A DNA stretch of 64,000 bases from Natronorubrum texcoconense (GTDB taxonomy: Archaea > Halobacteriota > Halobacteria > Halobacteriales > Natrialbaceae). The stretch spans positions 620,001-684,000 of the forward strand of contig NZ_FNFE01000001.1 in NCBI RefSeq assembly GCF_900100335.1, in the 5' to 3' direction. The notes under the pieces are model-generated. The model did no database searches. It saw nothing but the letters and a program-made list of their open reading frames with translations, and was not told the DNA's origin. Made by a program: the position numbers and the translations under genes. Shown here piece after piece: positions 52,423 through 61,468 of the stretch (the stretch's first letter is position 1; each line of letters starts with the position of its first letter).

Positions 52423-53127
52423 ATGCTCACCTACGACCCCGACGACACGCTCGCCCACCGGCTCGATCCCCGCTCGAAGCTGGGCGTCCAGATCGGGTTC
52501 GCCGCGACCGCGCTGGCCCACACCGGCTCGAGAGCGCTGCTGATCCTCTCCGTCATCGCTGCGCTGATCCTGCTCGCCGCTCGCGTCTCGGTGCTCAGAG
52601 CGCTCTACGCGTATCGGTTCGCACTGGTCTTTCTCGGGCTCGCGCCGCTGCTCGCGGGGCTGACCCTCGGCTCGCCGTGGTTCGACCTCGGGGACGCGGA
52701 GACCTCCGCCCGCGCGAGCTACCGAGTCCTCCTCATCCTGCTCGTCAGCGCGGCGTACGTCCGCTCGACGCCGATTCGCGCGTCTCGAGCCGCGATCCAG
52801 CGGACGATCCCCGGCAAGCCCGGCCAGTTGCTCGGCGTGGGCGTCTCGCTCATCTTCCGGTTCCTCCCCGTGTTGCAGGCCGATATCCGGACGATTCGGG
52901 ACGCGATGGCCGCACGACTCGGCGACGAACGCGGCGTCGTCGACCGCGCGAGCACGATCGGACTGCTCGGCCTCACGCGTGCGTTCGACCGGGCGGATCG
53001 ACTCGCGCTCGCCATGCAGGCGCGCTGTTTCGCCTGGAATCCGACGCTTCCCCACCTCTCGTTTTCGCGACTGGACTACCCCGTTCTCGCGCTGGCCGTC
53101 GTGCTCGTGCTCTCGGCGCTGCTCTGA
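52423..53127 (+). CDS. bioN: ECF transporter T component (BioN/EcfT)
   Basis: This 234-residue membrane protein has about five TM segments and the two coupling-helix motifs of EcfT in modified form: A-A-R-L-G near 164 and A-R-C-F near 200 in place of the usual Ala-Arg-Gly. It links BioY to the ATPase. It follows ecfA by 36 bp and completes the bioYMN operon. Confidence 0.87.
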   Translation: MLTYDPDDTLAHRLDPRSKLGVQIGFAATALAHTGSRALLILSVIAALILLAARVSVLRALYAYRFALVFLGLAPLLAGLTLGSPWFDLGDAETSARASYRVLLILLVSAAYVRSTPIRASRAAIQRTIPGKPGQLLGVGVSLIFRFLPVLQADIRTIRDAMAARLGDERGVVDRASTIGLLGLTRAFDRADRLALAMQARCFAWNPTLPHLSFSRLDYPVLALAVVLVLSALL

Positions 53128-53148
53128 GCGATCTGCGTCGAATCGGGG

Positions 53149-54597
53149 TCACCGGAGTTTCCCGGCGAGCACCTTCGCCGCGACGAGCACCGGATCCCAC
53201 GTCGTGTTGAACGGCGGCGCGTACGCGAGATCGTAGTTCTCCAGTTCGAAGACGGTCGCTTCGGCCTCGAGCGCACCGACGACCGCGTGGCTCCGGTGGA
53301 CCGCGCCCTCGCCGTACTCGCTGACGAGGCTCGCGCCGAGCACGCGTCCGGAGTCCCGGTCTGCGGTCAGCGTGACGGTGACGGTGCCGCCCTCGGGATA
53401 GTAGCCCGCGCGCGATTTCGCGTCGACCGTCTCGGTGACCGGCTCGAACCCGGCCTCGAGCGCGTCGTCGTGATCCAAAATGCCGGTGCGCGCGGCCTCG
53501 ACCTCGAACGCCTTGACGGCCGCCGTCCCGGCGACGTCGCCCCCTTCGGTGGGCTGTCCGGCGACCGTCTGGCCGACTGCACGGCCGTGACGGTTCGCAG
53601 TGAGCGCCAGCGGAACGTAGACTGGGTCGCCCGTGACGGTGTGTGTCGCCTCGGCGCAGTCTCCCGCCGCGTAGACGTCCGGAACGTTCGTCTCGCAATA
53701 GTCGTCCGTCGCGACCGCCCCCGTTGGCCCGAGTTCGACCCCGGCGGCTTCGGCGAGGTCGGTCCGCGGTCGAACGCCGGTTCCGACCAGCACCATCTCG
53801 ACATCGACTCGCTCGTCGGCGGTGACGACGGTCTCGACGGCGCCGGCCTCGTCTGCGTCCCCGCCCTGGACGGCACCTCCGCCCTCGAGAGCTGCGACTT
53901 CGCTCTCGAGATACACGGTTACGTCCTGCTCCCGCAGGTGATCGGCGACCGCTTCGCTCGTCGCCTCGCTGAAGCCCGTCAGCACGCGGTCGCCGCGCTG
54001 GAACAGGTGCACTTCGAAGCCGTTCGCGGCCAGCGCTTCGGCCATCTCGAGGCCGATGTAGCCGCCGCCGACGATGCCGACGGGGCCGGTACAGTCCTCG
54101 AGATACTGACAGGCCGGGCCGCGGTCCGGCTGCTGGAACGACTCGCCGTCGCGCGCTCGAGCGACGTACTCCCGGAGTTCCTTCCCGTCGCTCATCGAGC
54201 CGAGGGTGTAGACGCCCTCGCGGTCGATGCCGTCGATCGGCGGGACGACCGCCTCGGCACCGGTGGCGAGCAGCAGGTGATCGTAGGACTGGACGACGCT
54301 CCCCGACTCGCTCTCGGCCGTGACTGTCCGCTCGTCGGGATCGATCGCGACGACCTCGTGGCCCGTCCGGAGGTCGATGTCGCGTTCCTCCCGGAACTCT
54401 TCGGGCGTGACCGAGACGAGCGCTTCGAGCGACTGGATCTCCCCTTTGACGTAGTATGGCAAGCCGCAGGCGCCGTAGGAGACCCACTCCCCCTTCTCGA
54501 AGACGACGACCTCGAGGTCGGGGTCGTCGCGCTTCGCTTTGCTGGCCGCGGACATGCCCGCAGCGTCACCGCCGACGACGACGAATGTGTCCGTCAT
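53149..54597 (-). CDS. FAD-dependent pyridine-nucleotide-disulfide oxidoreductase (CoA-disulfide-reductase-like)
   Basis: This 482-residue flavoprotein has an N-terminal FAD dinucleotide fold (VVVGGDAAGMS), the single redox Cys44 in YGACGLPYY, an NADH Rossmann fold (IVGGGYIGLEMAE) and the conserved C-terminal AYAPPFNTTWD. The single active-site Cys is typical of CoA-disulfide reductases and NADH oxidases of this family. It could reduce CoA disulfide or oxidise NADH with oxygen. It ends convergently with bioN. Confidence 0.85.
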   Translation of the reverse strand: MTDTFVVVGGDAAGMSAASKAKRDDPDLEVVVFEKGEWVSYGACGLPYYVKGEIQSLEALVSVTPEEFREERDIDLRTGHEVVAIDPDERTVTAESESGSVVQSYDHLLLATGAEAVVPPIDGIDREGVYTLGSMSDGKELREYVARARDGESFQQPDRGPACQYLEDCTGPVGIVGGGYIGLEMAEALAANGFEVHLFQRGDRVLTGFSEATSEAVADHLREQDVTVYLESEVAALEGGGAVQGGDADEAGAVETVVTADERVDVEMVLVGTGVRPRTDLAEAAGVELGPTGAVATDDYCETNVPDVYAAGDCAEATHTVTGDPVYVPLALTANRHGRAVGQTVAGQPTEGGDVAGTAAVKAFEVEAARTGILDHDDALEAGFEPVTETVDAKSRAGYYPEGGTVTVTLTADRDSGRVLGASLVSEYGEGAVHRSHAVVGALEAEATVFELENYDLAYAPPFNTTWDPVLVAAKVLAGKLR

Positions 54598-54616
54598 TGG
54601 CTGAAGTACACCGCCA

Positions 54617-54874
54617 TCAGTTGGACGGTGTTCCGACTTGCTCGCCCGTTTCCGTCAGCGAGTACACTGATTGGCGTGCGTCCCTGAACGAGACCTGGTC
54701 TTCGACCAGCCCGCCCTCTTTCAGTCGGGAGAGGCCGAACCGAGCGGTCCGGCGCGGCAACATCGTCTCGTCGGCGATCTCGCCCTGGGTTAGCGAGCCG
54801 TTGTACTCGAGCACTTTGAACACCAGTTTCGCGCTCGGCGGGAGGTCGGATAACGTCTCCAAAGGTGGTTCCAT
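54617..54874 (-). CDS. small winged-helix (MarR/ArsR-like) regulator
   Basis: This 85-residue protein has a wHTH core (LTQGEIADETMLPRRTARFG recognition helix) and a beta-wing (VSFRDARQSVYSLT). It resembles short haloarchaeal MarR-type regulators. The start ATG at 54874 is about 26 bp from a TATA-like tttaca. It is next to, and may regulate, the flavoprotein gene (19-bp gap, same strand). Confidence 0.7.
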   Translation of the reverse strand: MEPPLETLSDLPPSAKLVFKVLEYNGSLTQGEIADETMLPRRTARFGLSRLKEGGLVEDQVSFRDARQSVYSLTETGEQVGTPSN

Positions 54875-55088
54875 TGCTTGGGCTTTCGACTCGACTACGT
54901 GTAAACCATTGCCTGCTCGTGCACGTCTCGCACACATCCGGACGCGTTCCCGAAATCGTCGCGACGAACGCCGAACCACCGGCGGACCTCGGTCGCGGAG
55001 AGTGGCCTCGAGCGACGTGCGGGTTCGAACGGGGCCCAACTGGGGTATCTCGGTCTCCGACGAGCGCGTTTCGACAGCGCCGGGTCCG

Positions 55089-55787
55089 TCAATCGGCGTC
55101 GCGTTTCTCGCACACGACGGTGTACGTGGTCCCGTGCATGTAGGTGTCGACGATCTCGCTCCGCTCGAAGACGGCCTCGAGCGATGCCGCGACGTCACCG
55201 TCGGGGTTCCAGTTCGCGTACCAGCGCAAGAACCGCCGGAGGACCGGGTTCAGGACTCGAGCGGGGCCGTCGGGGATCGGTCTGATATCGAAGACGACGA
55301 ACGTCGCGTCGGGGATCAACGACCGGTAGACGGTCTCGACCGTCCGCGGAATATCGGGCATGACGGCGAGCGAGAGCGTCGCGAGCGCCGCGTCGAACGG
55401 CTCCTCGAACTCGGCCGTCGTCGCGTCGGCGCGACGAACGTCGACGTTCTCCCAGCCGTGGGCGTCGATCCGGGCTCGCGCTTTTTCGATCATCACCGGG
55501 CTGTAGTCGACGGCGACGAGTTCGCCGGACTCGCCGATATCGTCGCGGAGGCGCTCGAAGTTGACGCCCGGCCCGCAGCCGATCTCCAGGACGCGGTCGC
55601 CCGGCCGGAGGTCCAACCGATCGATCGCAGCTTCGCGCATCGGTTCGAAGTCCCGTTCGCTCATCTCGTACCAGTCGCTCCAGCGATTCCAGACGGTGCG
55701 ACTGCGCTCGAGGTGGGCCGCGTGCGCTTCGTCGACTGAACCTGAGCCGCCGGTCGCTGGATCTCGTTCCCGGGGGTCCGTGGCCAT
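55089..55787 (-). CDS. class I SAM methyltransferase
   Basis: This 232-residue protein has motif I RVLEIGCGPGVNF, the acidic strand VAVDYSP and the DAALATLSLAVMPDIP block. It is similar to UbiE-type small-molecule methyltransferases. The C-terminal YMHGTTYTVVCEK strand is intact. The substrate is unknown. The 5' region is divergent from the phosphopantoate ligase gene. Confidence 0.8.
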   Translation of the reverse strand: MATDPRERDPATGGSGSVDEAHAAHLERSRTVWNRWSDWYEMSERDFEPMREAAIDRLDLRPGDRVLEIGCGPGVNFERLRDDIGESGELVAVDYSPVMIEKARARIDAHGWENVDVRRADATTAEFEEPFDAALATLSLAVMPDIPRTVETVYRSLIPDATFVVFDIRPIPDGPARVLNPVLRRFLRWYANWNPDGDVAASLEAVFERSEIVDTYMHGTTYTVVCEKRDAD

Positions 55788-55942
55788 GGTAGCAGTTGCG
55801 ACGGTAGCTGCGAGTAACTACACACGAAATCTATCGTGTCTTTATTACATGTACTCCGGGGAGCCGAGCCGGCGGTCGTCCGGACGCCGCTCTTTTACGC
55901 CTGATTCCTGTTCGACTCGCGAGTATTCGACGGATCGGTCTG

Positions 55943-55950
55943 TTTTTTAT
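55943..55950 (+). promoter_or_regulatory. TATA-like box deciding the GTG start of the phosphopantoate ligase
   Basis: TTTTTTAT is centred about 26 bp before GTG 55973, which supports a leaderless GTG start. Confidence 0.5.
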
Positions 55951-55972
55951 CGGCCGAATCCAGTGATCGATC

Positions 55973-56752
55973 GTGACCGAGTACGACACCGTCTCCGCCG
56001 ACGTCGAGCACGAAGACGAGATACCGGAGGATCACCCCAGATACCAGGACCTGCTGACGCGCCACCGGATCGAGAAGGGTGTCGAGAAGGGCATCACGCA
56101 CCTACAGGGGATGCACGCCGAAGGCCGGGGGAGCGCGTTCGACTACCTGTTGGGCGAGGAGACGATTCCCAGCGCGGACGCGGCCGAGCGGGCGGCCGCG
56201 GCTCACCTCCTGCTGGCCGACCATCCGGTGCTCTCGATCAACGGCAACGTCGCCGCGCTGGTTCCGGGCGAGATGGCCGAGCTGGCGGCGGCGACCGGCG
56301 CCGACCTCGAGGTCAACCTCTTCAATCGCACGCCCGAGCGGATCGGGGAGATCGCGGCGCATCTGCGCGATCACGGCGCCGAGGATGTCAAAGGGCTCGA
56401 GGCCGACGCGCGGATTCCGAACCTCGACCACCAGCGCGCGAAGGTCGACGAGGACGGGATCTACGCCGCCGACGTCGTGCTCGTCCCGCTCGAGGACGGC
56501 GACCGCGCCGAGGCGTTGGACGAGATGGGGAAGACCGAGATCGTGATCGACCTGAACCCCCTCTCGCGGTCGCCGCGGGTCGCCGAGGTGCCGATCGTGG
56601 ACAACATCATCCGCGCCGTACCGAACATGACCGAGCACGCCCGCGAGCTGGCCGACGTCGACGAGGCGGAACTGCAGCGGGTTATCGACGAGTTCGATCG
56701 AGAGGCGGCGCTCGAGGAGGCGGAAGAGCGGATTCGGTCGGGTGAGCTCTGA
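55973..56752 (+). CDS. archaeal 4-phosphopantoate-beta-alanine ligase (DUF137)
   Basis: This 259-residue protein is the archaeal phosphopantothenate synthetase (PPS). It has HRIEKGVEKGITHLQGMHAEGRG and a C-terminal DLNPLSRSPRVAEVPIVDNIIR segment typical of the DUF137 family. It joins 4-phosphopantoate and beta-alanine with ATP for CoA biosynthesis, replacing bacterial pantothenate synthetase. The GTG start is supported by a TATA-like box. Confidence 0.88.
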   Translation: MTEYDTVSADVEHEDEIPEDHPRYQDLLTRHRIEKGVEKGITHLQGMHAEGRGSAFDYLLGEETIPSADAAERAAAAHLLLADHPVLSINGNVAALVPGEMAELAAATGADLEVNLFNRTPERIGEIAAHLRDHGAEDVKGLEADARIPNLDHQRAKVDEDGIYAADVVLVPLEDGDRAEALDEMGKTEIVIDLNPLSRSPRVAEVPIVDNIIRAVPNMTEHARELADVDEAELQRVIDEFDREAALEEAEERIRSGEL

Positions 56753-56769
56753 CTCGTCGCCGAACGGAG

Positions 56770-57426
56770 TTAGAATCTGTCGGTCACCGTCGGCGAGACG
56801 GCGTCGCGACCGTCGTCGCGATCGATGACGCGATTGCGTTCGTTGTCGAAGACGGGGAGTTTCGATTTGAGCGCGGCGACGGCTTCTTCGACCTGATAGT
56901 ACGAGACCGAGAGGTACTCGCTCGCCCGGCGCGTGAACGAGTCGTCGACCTCGTAGTCGATGCCGTCGGAGCCGTTGAGACACTCCTCGTCGTAGTTGAT
57001 AAGCCAGCGGCGGGCGAGTTCGACGCCCTTCTCGGCGTCGTAGCCGCGGGCGACGTAGTGTTTGTAGGGGTGGCGAATCCACGAACACTCCCAGTGGGCG
57101 TAGACGTCGACCTTCTCGGCGTTTTCGACCTCGTGGAGGACGACGTGCAGTTGCATGTCGGCCAGCGGCGACGCTCGCCAGACCCACGACCCCTCGGAGG
57201 TATTCCCGTCGGTGCGGACCTTCAGCGACGAGATCGGGTTGCGCGAGAAGCCGAGTTCGGCGAGAATCTCCTCGAGGCGTTCCTCGGAGCAGTGAGTCGT
57301 CAGCGCGTACTCGTCGGCCGTGGTGTGGCTGACGGCGTAGCCGTCGAAGCTTCCGGAGATCAGGTAGTGGATCTGCGGCCACGTACTTCGGCGGACGGCG
57401 TTGACGAAGTCCTCTCTGTAGCCCAT
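56770..57426 (-). CDS. hypothetical haloarchaeal protein (218 aa)
   Basis: This 218-residue soluble protein starts MGYREDFVNAVRRSTWPQIHY. It is aromatic-rich (Tyr and Trp throughout), with alternating alpha/beta predictions and an internal HPYKHYVARGYDAEKG segment. No family is recognised, but it looks like a complete, well-conserved protein. An upstream in-frame ATG at 57504 would add 26 weak residues, so the shorter start is preferred. Confidence 0.6.
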   Translation of the reverse strand: MGYREDFVNAVRRSTWPQIHYLISGSFDGYAVSHTTADEYALTTHCSEERLEEILAELGFSRNPISSLKVRTDGNTSEGSWVWRASPLADMQLHVVLHEVENAEKVDVYAHWECSWIRHPYKHYVARGYDAEKGVELARRWLINYDEECLNGSDGIDYEVDDSFTRRASEYLSVSYYQVEEAVAALKSKLPVFDNERNRVIDRDDGRDAVSPTVTDRF

Positions 57427-57556
57427 CGAAGGAGATACGAGACTCACCCGAAAGGATGTTCGGCAGGCATATGCGAAATCCCCGAACGAGGGAGGGACGG
57501 CCATGCTACCGCCGGTAGTACTGTTACACTGCTCGCCGTACTCCCTTCGGTTACTG

Positions 57557-57844
57557 ATGACCGAGTGGATCGATCCGCCGGACGACGATGTCGTCGCCCG
57601 TCTGGAGCTCGATACGACGCAGGAAGCACCGGAGATTCGGCTCGTCGAGATCGTCGCCGACCTCGAGAGCGTCCCCGAGACCGAACTCGACCCGATCTAC
57701 AACAGTATCGACGACGTGGTCGACTCGCTCCTGTCGTCGCCGCCGTCTTCGACCGCGAACGCGGAGCTCGAGTTCACTTACGAGGGGTACCGAATTCACG
57801 TCAAACAGGGTGGAACCGCCGTCTTTCGGGACGCGACCGTCTGA
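57557..57844 (+). CDS. HalOD1-domain protein
   Basis: This 95-residue protein is almost entirely a HalOD1 output domain (LVEIVADLESVPETELDP...LEFTYEGYRIHV). HalOD1 is a haloarchaeal module found alone or fused to receivers. It is thought to be a signalling output domain. A TATA-like tgttacac lies about 29 bp before the ATG at 57557. Confidence 0.78.
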   Translation: MTEWIDPPDDDVVARLELDTTQEAPEIRLVEIVADLESVPETELDPIYNSIDDVVDSLLSSPPSSTANAELEFTYEGYRIHVKQGGTAVFRDATV

Positions 57845-57902
57845 CGGCTCCGTCTGAAATCGCATCTTCAGGATCCGAGGACCGCCCGGACGATTCATCG
57901 GG

Positions 57903-57908
57903 TATAAA
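57903..57908 (+). promoter_or_regulatory. TATA box of tyrS
   Basis: TATAAA is centred 28 bp before the ATG at 57934, which is classical for a leaderless haloarchaeal gene. Confidence 0.65.
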
Positions 57909-57933
57909 TTCCTCCTCCCGCTTCAGTCCACAC

Positions 57934-58914
57934 ATGGATACCTACGACCTGATTATGCGAAACGCCGAGGAGGTCGTCACCGACGAGGAGGTGCGCGAAC
58001 TCGCCGCCGACCCCGCCGGCAAGCGCGCCTACGTCGGCTACGAGCCCTCCGGCGTGCTCCATCTCGGGCACCTGCTGACGGCGAACAAACTCATCGACCT
58101 CCAGGATGCCGGGATGGAGGTCGTCGTCCTGCTCGCCGACGTCCACGCCTACCTCAACGGGAAGGGAAGCTTCGAGGAGATCCGTGACACCGCCGAGCAG
58201 ATGAAAGCCCAGTTCGTCGCCTACGGGCTCGACGAGGACACCACCGAGTTCGTCTACGGCTCCGAGTACCAGCTCGAGGAGGAGTACACCCTCGATTTAC
58301 ACGAACTCGAGCTGTCGACGACGCTCAACCGCGCCCAGCGCGCGATGGCCGAGATTCAGGGCGGCGAGACCGCGAAGGTCAGCCACGTCGTCTACCCGCT
58401 GATGCAGTGTCTGGACATCGAGTACCTCGACCTCGATCTCGCCGTCGGCGGACTGGATCAGCGCAAGGTCCACATGCTCGCCCGCGAGGAACTGCCCGAA
58501 CTCGGCTACGATGTCCGGCCCGCGCTCCACACGCCCATCGTCGCCGACCTCACCAGCGGCGAGGGGAAGATGTCCTCGAGCGAGGGGGTCACCATCTCGA
58601 TGGAGGACTCGACGGCGGAGCTCGAGGAGAAAGTCAACTCGGCGTTCTGCCCCCCAACACGGGATCCCGAGGGCGACCTCGAGAACCCCGTCCTCGAACT
58701 CTTCGAGTACCACGTCTTCCCGCGCTTCGAGGAAGTCGTCGTCGAACGCCCCGAGAAGTACGGCGGCGATCTGACCTACGAAGCCTACGAGGCTCTGGCC
58801 GCGGACCTCGAGTCGGGCGAACTCCACCCCGCCGACGCGAAGGGGACGCTCGCGACCTACCTCGACGAACTGATCGCGCCGGGGCGGGAGAAACTGCTCG
58901 AGATTCGAGACTGA
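57934..58914 (+). CDS. tyrS: tyrosyl-tRNA synthetase
   Basis: This 326-residue class Ic aminoacyl-tRNA synthetase has a HLGH signature (VLHLGHLL), the tyrosine-site residues of the YVGYEPSG loop, and the KMSSS loop (EGKMSSSEGV). The archaeal/eukaryotic TyrRS length is about 320-350. It charges tRNA-Tyr. The start is supported by the TATA box. Confidence 0.95.
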   Translation: MDTYDLIMRNAEEVVTDEEVRELAADPAGKRAYVGYEPSGVLHLGHLLTANKLIDLQDAGMEVVVLLADVHAYLNGKGSFEEIRDTAEQMKAQFVAYGLDEDTTEFVYGSEYQLEEEYTLDLHELELSTTLNRAQRAMAEIQGGETAKVSHVVYPLMQCLDIEYLDLDLAVGGLDQRKVHMLAREELPELGYDVRPALHTPIVADLTSGEGKMSSSEGVTISMEDSTAELEEKVNSAFCPPTRDPEGDLENPVLELFEYHVFPRFEEVVVERPEKYGGDLTYEAYEALAADLESGELHPADAKGTLATYLDELIAPGREKLLEIRD

Positions 58915-58929
58915 TCGGTCGGCCGGCTA

Positions 58930-58992
58930 ACCGAGCGACGATCGACTAACCGCTTGACTGACCGATCTACCGATCGATCTACTGATCGACCG
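58930..58992. repeat. short degenerate direct repeats (GATC/CGATC motif)
   Basis: A cgatcgact / accgatct / accgatcgatctactgatcgacc-type motif is repeated several times between tyrS and the acyl-CoA dehydrogenase gene. It may be a protein-binding array or simple slippage. Confidence 0.4.
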
Positions 58993-59072
58993 ACTGGGCC
59001 GCTCTTTGTTGCACCGCCGGCATGTCAGAACTTCGGCGATGGGTTGAGGCTCGTTCGACGTGAGAAGAAGGT

Positions 59073-60212
59073 ATGTCGTTTCATCTCACACCGGAGCAGG
59101 AAGCCATCCGCGACGCGGTCGGCGAGTTCGGCGCCGAGGAGATCCGGCCGGTCGCGGCGGAGTACGAAGCTGAACAGCGGTATCCCGCGGGTCTGCTTTC
59201 GGACGCGGCCGACCTCGACCTCGTCGCACCCCACGTGCCGGAGGCGTACGGCGGGGCCGGAATGGACGCGATTTCGACGGCCATCGTCACCGAGCAGTTG
59301 TGGCGCGCCGATCCCGGCGTCGGCGGCTCGATCGCTGCGGCCGATTTCGGGACTGGGATGCTTCTCGAGTACGGCGACGAGTGGATGTGCGAGGAGTGGC
59401 TGCCACGGATTACGGCCGGAGAGACGCCCATTGCGACCGGAATTTCGGAACCCGCACACGGCTCGAACGTGGCCGGGATGGAGACCCGTGCTGAGAGGGA
59501 TGGGGACGAGTGGGTCATCAACGGCCAGAAGATGTGGATCACGAACGGCACCGTGGCGGACGTGGCGATCATCATGGCCAAGACCTCGCCGGAGCGGGGC
59601 CACGGCGGGATCACCGCGTTTCTCACGCCGACCGACGTCGACGGCTACGACGCGACGCGAATTGACAACAAGCTGGGTATCAAAGCGCAGGACACCGCCG
59701 AGATCGTGCTCGACGACCTTCGCGTTCCGGAGGAAAACGTCGTCGGCGAGGTCGATAAAGGGTTCTACCAGTTAATGGAGTTCTTCGCACCCGCTCGAGT
59801 CGACGTCGCCGCGCAGGCGACCGGGGTAGCCCAGGCGGCGCTCGAGGAGGCGGTCTCGTACGCAAATGAGCGCGAGCAGTTCGATCGGAAAATTTCGGAG
59901 TTTCAGGCGATCCGCCACAAAATCGCCGAGATGGCGACGAGCGTGGAGGCCGGCCGGTCGTTGGCGTATCGCGCGGCGGCGAGCCTCGAGTCGGGCGACA
60001 CCGATCGGGCGACGCGACTCGCGTCGATGGCGAAGCTGTTCGCGAGCGAGCGCGCCGTCGAGGTCACCGACGACGCGCTGCAGGTTCACGGGGGCGCGGG
60101 CTACGTCACGGACCATCCGGTCGAGCGGTTCTACCGGGACGCCCGCGTCACGAAGATCTACGACGGCACGAGCGAGATTCAGAAGGGGATCATCGCCGAT
60201 CAGTTGCTCTAG
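59073..60212 (+). CDS. acyl-CoA dehydrogenase (Glu-to-Asp at the catalytic position)
   Basis: This 379-residue protein has the standard acyl-CoA dehydrogenase fold: an N-terminal helical domain, a middle beta domain (GISEPAHGSNVAG and W-I-T-N-G) and a C-terminal helical domain. The position of the catalytic base, usually Glu in Y-E-G-T, is Asp364 here (YDGTSEIQ). It may still be a working acyl-CoA dehydrogenase with a smaller or altered active site, or have specialised chain-length use. The substrate is unknown. No ETF genes are adjacent. Confidence 0.85.
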   Translation: MSFHLTPEQEAIRDAVGEFGAEEIRPVAAEYEAEQRYPAGLLSDAADLDLVAPHVPEAYGGAGMDAISTAIVTEQLWRADPGVGGSIAAADFGTGMLLEYGDEWMCEEWLPRITAGETPIATGISEPAHGSNVAGMETRAERDGDEWVINGQKMWITNGTVADVAIIMAKTSPERGHGGITAFLTPTDVDGYDATRIDNKLGIKAQDTAEIVLDDLRVPEENVVGEVDKGFYQLMEFFAPARVDVAAQATGVAQAALEEAVSYANEREQFDRKISEFQAIRHKIAEMATSVEAGRSLAYRAAASLESGDTDRATRLASMAKLFASERAVEVTDDALQVHGGAGYVTDHPVERFYRDARVTKIYDGTSEIQKGIIADQLL

Positions 60213-60267
60213 GCGAGGCTATCCGTCGTCCGTTTCTGCAAGCGTACTGGTGACGCAGATACGCTGC

Positions 60268-60437
60268 TCGCGCTGGCAGCGACGATTGCCACGCCCTCCC
60301 CAACCGATTCGCTCAGTCGCTATGCTCCCTCACTCATCCCTCGCGCAATTTTGAACGGCGTCTCACTCGGCCCGTCGCTCGCTTCGCTCGCGACTCGTTT
60401 TCGTTCGCCGCCGTTCAGCGCGCGCCACCGCACGTGG
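60268..60437. repeat. dispersed intergenic repeat, copy 2
   Basis: This copy shares, in order, the same segments as 1597-1731 (ccacg-cctcccca-ccgattcg, cactcatccctcgcg, gcgccacc-cacg) with inserted and diverged centre sequence. It fills most of the gap between the acyl-CoA dehydrogenase and birA genes, with no convincing ORF. Confidence 0.6.
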
Positions 60438-60492
60438 TTCGATTGGCTTCGGATCCCGCCGATTCAAGTACGAGCGCGCCCCTCTCGAGTGT

Positions 60493-61437
60493 ATGACCAC
60501 GAACGAGACGCGACGGTCGATCCTCGAGGCGCTCGCAGAGGGGCCGGTGTCGGGCCCGCAACTGGCCGAGTCGCTCGACGTCTCGCGGGCGGCCGTCTGG
60601 AAGCAGATCGACGCGCTCCGGGACGCCGGCTTCGAGATCGAGAGCGGGCCGACGGGCTACGAACTGGCCGCGGTGACGGCGTACAACGGGCCCGCCGTGG
60701 AGTACGAACTCGAGGCCCCGTTCTCGATCGAGTACCACGACTCGATCGGGAGCACGAACGATCGCGCACGCGAGTTGGCGTCCGAGGGAATGACCGACGT
60801 CGTCGTGCTCGCGGACGAACAGGTCGGCGGCCGGGGACGGCTCGAGCGCGAGTGGTCGGCGCCGTCGGGCGGGGTCTGGCTGAGCCTCGTCACGCGGCCC
60901 GACATCGCCCCCGCACAGGCGCCGCTGTACACGCTCGCGGCGTCGGTCGCGACGGCGCGTGCGGCCCGCGAAGCGGGCGTCGACGCGCGAATCAAGTGGC
61001 CCAACGACGTGGTCGTCCCGGTTGGCGACGAGGGCGAGTACCGGAAGCTGGCGGGCATTCTCACGGAGATGGAGGGCCAGATGGACCGGGTGGACTGGAT
61101 CGCCGCCGGGATCGGCGTCAACGCGAACATCGACGCCGACGCGCTTCCCGAGGGTGCGACGAGTATTCGTGCCGAAGCGGGCGACGTCGACCGCCGACGG
61201 TTCGTCCAGCGGCTGTTAGAGGAGTTCGACCGCTACCGAGGGGATCTCGAGGCCGTCGTCCCGGCCTGGCGCGATCTGGCGCTGACGCTCGGCCAACGAG
61301 TACGAGTCGAGCGGGCGACGGGCGAGATCGTCGGGGAAGCCGTCGACGTCACCGAATCGGGCGCGCTCGTGATCGAGACCGAGGACGGTCGGGAGACGGT
61401 CGCGGCTGGCGACTGCGAACACTTACGGCCGGTCTGA
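60493..61437 (+). CDS. birA: biotin-protein ligase BirA with HTH domain
   Basis: This 314-residue protein has an N-terminal winged HTH domain (about 1-60), the biotin-ligase domain with G-G-R-G-R-L-E-R-E and K-W-P-N-D, and an SH3-like C-terminal domain. It biotinylates the carboxylase carrier protein. The HTH suggests that it also acts as a biotin-dependent repressor, as in bacteria, possibly of the bioYMN operon 7 kb away (inference). Confidence 0.92.
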   Translation: MTTNETRRSILEALAEGPVSGPQLAESLDVSRAAVWKQIDALRDAGFEIESGPTGYELAAVTAYNGPAVEYELEAPFSIEYHDSIGSTNDRARELASEGMTDVVVLADEQVGGRGRLEREWSAPSGGVWLSLVTRPDIAPAQAPLYTLAASVATARAAREAGVDARIKWPNDVVVPVGDEGEYRKLAGILTEMEGQMDRVDWIAAGIGVNANIDADALPEGATSIRAEAGDVDRRRFVQRLLEEFDRYRGDLEAVVPAWRDLALTLGQRVRVERATGEIVGEAVDVTESGALVIETEDGRETVAAGDCEHLRPV

Positions 61438-61468
61438 TCAGTTCCCGCCAAAGCTGAGAGGCGGTCGG

